Both the position numbers and the translations under genes were made by a program. Shown here piece after piece: positions 14,537 to 15,406 of a DNA stretch of 15,406 nt (the stretch's first letter is position 1; every line of letters begins with the position of its first letter). The notes beneath the pieces are model-generated. The model made no database searches. It was given only the letters and a program-made list of their open reading frames with translations, and was not told the origin of the DNA. Source of the DNA: Maricaulis sp965657935 (GTDB taxonomy: Bacteria > Pseudomonadota > Alphaproteobacteria > Caulobacterales > Maricaulaceae); the NCBI GenBank assembly GCA_965657935.1, contig CBFHQE010000070.1:1-15406 (forward strand). Reading direction: 5' to 3'.

Positions 14537-15199
14537 ATGCAAAAATTGCTGATTGGCTTCATGGTTGCCGCGGCAGTAGTCACCGCGAGTATTTGGCTTG
14601 GTCGCCCATCCGGCGAGCAATTTTCCCTGGTGGACTGCGGCGTCGATCAGGCGGAACGCGATCGCCTGATGGCGTTGGACGTTCGATCGTTCGACCAGGA
14701 TTTCGATGGAGGCTGGCGCGCCGTCTCCTACCGTGACGGCTGCGAACTCGCCGCCGCAGAATTGATCTCGGCTTATATCGATCAGAACAGTGTGACCGCT
14801 GAGAATCCGTTCTTCGACACCATGGCTTGGCACGTTGGTCAAATGTACGCCTCGGCAGGTTTTGCCGAGGAAGCGGTACCCTGGATTCGGCGGAGCTTCC
14901 GGCCCAACGACGAGGCGCGCCTGCTCTGGCGGCTTTATGCGGAGGGAACAATCGCCTTTCTCGAGCGTGACCGGGAGGCGCTGCAATTCGCGCGCGACCG
15001 CCTCTCTGCGCAGACGGTCTCTGAAGAGGAGAAGGCGGCTCGGCGGCAATTCCTCGCAGACAATCCGCGGATCAGCATGCCGCCGGGCTTTGTCGACGAA
15101 CCACAAAATCTCAACGTCCTGGACGGGCTGCTCGCCTGCTTCGATGAAACATACGAGCGCGCATATGGCCGCAGCTGCCAGGAACGCGCTCGCCGCTAG
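14537..15199 (+). CDS. Hypothetical exported or membrane-anchored helical protein
   Basis: I do not recognise a named family. The start is ATG 14537 (AGGGGAG, 7-nt spacing), giving 220 residues. The N-terminus (MQKLLIGFMVAAAVVTASIWLG) is one hydrophobic segment that could be an uncleaved anchor or a signal peptide. The rest is soluble: a segment FDQDFDGGWRAVSYRDGCELAA (52-73), then alpha-helical stretches with alternating small and aromatic residues (about 95-160, e.g. GQMYASAGFAEEAVPWIRR) that look TPR-like but too few for a confident repeat call. Cysteines at 34, 69, 201 and 214 could form disulfides if exported. It is wedged between trmB and rimP on the opposite strand, and its stop overlaps the trmB stop within CTAG (15196-15199). 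Confidence 0.78.
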   Translation: MQKLLIGFMVAAAVVTASIWLGRPSGEQFSLVDCGVDQAERDRLMALDVRSFDQDFDGGWRAVSYRDGCELAAAELISAYIDQNSVTAENPFFDTMAWHVGQMYASAGFAEEAVPWIRRSFRPNDEARLLWRLYAEGTIAFLERDREALQFARDRLSAQTVSEEEKAARRQFLADNPRISMPPGFVDEPQNLNVLDGLLACFDETYERAYGRSCQERARR

Positions 15200-15406
15200 A
15201 CGCGCACCCAGTCCATGAAGACCGGCGCGCAATCGCCCAGGTTTTTGGACTCATAGCGGGTCTGGATGTGATCTGCCGGGGAAATCCGCCAGTCATTGGC
15301 ATCGCCGACCTGCCAGGCAAAACGTCCATCCTGTTCGAATTCGATCATGCAGTGGTCAGCATAGGATTTTACGTCCGTAGCGATGCGCAACTTGCCGCCC
15401 GGCTTG
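15196..15406 (-). CDS. trmB: tRNA (guanine-N7-)-methyltransferase TrmB, C-terminal fragment (window edge)
   Basis: Transfers methyl from S-adenosylmethionine to G46 in the tRNA variable loop. Only the last 69-70 residues are inside the window. They include KPGGKLRIATD (the strand and turn following the SAM-binding core), then a helix, DWR (in NDWRISPADH), and the family C-terminal substrate-binding element TRYESK (44 residues after the first Lys). The final DWVRV replaces the usual hydrophobic tail. Identification rests on this C-terminal pattern and on the known habit of alphaproteobacteria to carry trmB just before rimP. It stops at TAG 15198-15196, sharing CTAG with the convergent hypothetical gene. 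Confidence 0.85.
   Translation of the reverse strand, partial: KPGGKLRIATDVKSYADHCMIEFEQDGRFAWQVGDANDWRISPADHIQTRYESKNLGDCAPVFMDWVRV

Noticed and set aside
14346..14537. N-terminal extension of RimP from the in-frame ATG at 14537
   Set aside because: The extra residues are not family-like, and would be translated through a strong terminator hairpin; TTG 14345 has a proper SD.

Overview
This window is a chromosomal segment of an alphaproteobacterium. A Hyphomonadaceae/Maricaulis-like organism is my best guess, from protein character and high GC, not from any search. Its backbone is the conserved translation and RNA-metabolism cluster trmB - rimP - nusA - ylxR - infB - rbfA - truB - rpsO - pnp, all on the minus strand. 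It is read from the right edge (trmB C-terminal end) to the left edge (pnp, missing about its last 50-60 residues). All nine backbone genes appear intact where visible.

The cluster is not continuous. Three blocks of accessory genes sit inside it. (1) A secreted or membrane-anchored hypothetical protein (+, 14537-15199) lies between trmB and rimP. (2) Three tandem NTF2/SnoaL-like genes (+, 6800-8445) lie between infB and rbfA. (3) A divergent pair of exported hydrolases lies between rbfA and truB: a beta-lactamase/DD-peptidase-type serine hydrolase (+, 4864-6213) and an alpha/beta hydrolase (-, 3330-4649). Two of the plus-strand inserts end in a CTAG in which their stop codon overlaps the stop codon of the converging backbone gene (6210-6213 with rbfA, 15196-15199 with trmB).

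Transcription units inferred from the sequence: rimP-nusA-ylxR-infB has a promoter-like sequence near 14433-14461, a structured leader ending in a terminator-like hairpin 17 nt before the rimP start, and two factor-independent terminator-like hairpins after infB (8651-8679 and 8575-8599). rbfA must therefore be transcribed separately. truB-rpsO-pnp forms a tight run (gaps of 26 and 29 nt) downstream of the alpha/beta hydrolase.

Functionally, the backbone provides transcription elongation/termination control (NusA), 30S maturation (RimP, RbfA, S15), initiation (IF2), tRNA modification (TrmB m7G46, TruB psi55) and RNA turnover (Pnp). The accessory genes are mostly predicted cell-envelope or exported proteins with no obvious link to translation.

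The most intriguing non-coding signals are: a tRNA T-arm look-alike followed by an acceptor-like 7-mer and ACCA in the truB 5' leader (3258-3285); the two-hairpin attenuator-like rimP leader (14363-14417); and the 254-nt infB/NTF2 convergent intergenic region, which is almost entirely inverted repeats (8446-8679). I found no CRISPR array, insertion sequence, complete tRNA or rRNA.
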